Origin: Erinaceus europaeus
Taxonomy: Eukaryota > Chordata > Mammalia > Eulipotyphla > Erinaceidae
DNA length: 64,000 bases
Assembly (NCBI RefSeq): GCF_950295315.1
Contig: NC_080181.1
Location: forward strand, 2,360,526 to 2,424,525
Direction: 5' to 3'
Numbering within the stretch: position 1 is the stretch's first letter; every line of letters begins with the position of its first letter. A model generated the notes under the pieces. It was not told where the DNA came from, did not search any database, and worked only from the letters and a program-made list of their open reading frames with translations. A program made the position numbers and the translations under genes. Shown here piece by piece: positions 63,568 through 64,000 of this stretch.

Positions 63568-63775
63568 GAGCTGGGTGGTGGCACACCTGGTTGAGCGCAC
63601 ATGTTACAATGCACAAGGACCGGGGTTTGAGCTTCTGGTCCCCACCTGCAGGGGGAAAGCTTTGTCAGTGGTGAAGCAGGGTGGAAGGTGTTTGTCTCTC
63701 TCCCTCTTTGTTACCCGTTCCCTCTTGATTTCTGGCTGTCTCTATCCAATAAATAAATAAAGATAGTACAAATTT
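63568..63775 (+). mobile_element. Eri-B SINE
   Basis: GGAGCTGGGTGGTGGCACAC, GGGGTTTGAGCTTCTGGTCC, CTATCCAATAAATAAATAAA. Confidence 0.94.
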
Positions 63776-63777
63776 TA

Positions 63778-64000
63778 GGCGGTCGGGTGGTAGCGCAGCG
63801 GGCTAAGCGCAGGTGGCACAAAGTGCAAGGACAGGCTTAACTATCCTGGTTCGAGCCCTCAGCTCCCCACCTGCAGGGGACTCACTTCACAGGTGGTGAA
63901 GCAGGTGTGCAGGTGTCTGTCTTTCTCTCCCTCTCTCTGTCTTCCCCTCCTCTCTTCTCCATTTCTCTCTGTCCTATCCAACATCAATGGTAACAATAAC
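63778..64000 (+). mobile_element. Eri-A SINE, cut by window end
   Basis: GGCGGTCGGGTGGTAGCGCA, GGTTCGAGCCCTCAGCTCCC, CTGTCCTATCCAACATCAAT. It follows the Eri-B in tandem and runs off the window. Confidence 0.93.

Overview
This window reads as nuclear DNA of a placental mammal, most likely an erinaceid hedgehog (Erinaceus type). The evidence is the repeat content. About 70 copies or fragments of several tRNA-headed SINE families that I associate with hedgehogs fill the window. They sit beside LINE-1 remnants, an old MIR and many simple repeats. I have no database access, so the species call rests on recognition. In the entries I use local labels. Eri-A has a head with GGCGCAGCGGGTTAAGCGC, a body ending in CTGTCCTATCCAACAAC, and in long copies a terminus ending GGAGGCAAAA. 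Eri-B has GGTGGCGCACCTGGTTGAG and ends in CTATCCAATAAATAAA. Eri-C has GACAGCATAATGGTTATGCA and a GGTTCAATCCC box. Eri-D covers weaker tRNA-like copies. The '1-kb element' is a LINE-like 3' sequence with two subfamilies.

The one clear protein gene is JRKL (jerky-like), a domesticated Tigger/pogo transposase with an intronless reading frame at 5454-7001 on the + strand. It lies in a strong CpG island (about 3910-6450). The island carries GC boxes and ETS motifs near 4340-4620 and two GC-rich minisatellites, of 34-37 bp (3455-3905) and 23 bp (4855-5420). The second abuts the start of the gene and leaves the JRKL frame open for another 272 codons upstream. A second GC-rich stretch (11900-12530) holds a regular row of YY1-like GCCATCTTG motifs and may be a promoter or control element.

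Layout: 1-3450 holds repeats and unique flank. 3455-8010 is the JRKL locus with its promoter and probable 3' UTR. 8250-13550 is nested repeats around the YY1-motif island. 13560-21430 is dense SINEs and 1-kb elements. 21437-22196 is a long CAC/CAT triplet array. 22200-41850 is SINE-rich DNA with short unique islands. 41855-42152 may be a solitary LTR. 42160-54040 holds more SINEs, a nearly complete 1-kb element inserted in an older one, and a LINE-1 ORF2 3' end. 54045-55000 is a repeat-free stretch with the look of conserved non-coding DNA. 56305-58230 is a 5'-truncated LINE-1 whose ORF2 contains an expanded hexamer. 60390-61365 is a CA/CACT-rich array. The remainder is unique DNA and SINEs. 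By my reading roughly half of the window is interspersed repeat.

Apart from JRKL no second gene can be supported. Almost all other open frames are SINE, LINE or simple-repeat translations. I see no operon, CRISPR array, complete functional mobile element or novel multi-gene system. The most interesting signals are the minisatellite-extended, GC-biased JRKL locus, the spaced YY1-motif row, a 79-bp duplication flanking a SINE, the LINE-like 1-kb element with clear target-site duplications, and the hexamer expansion inside LINE-1 ORF2.
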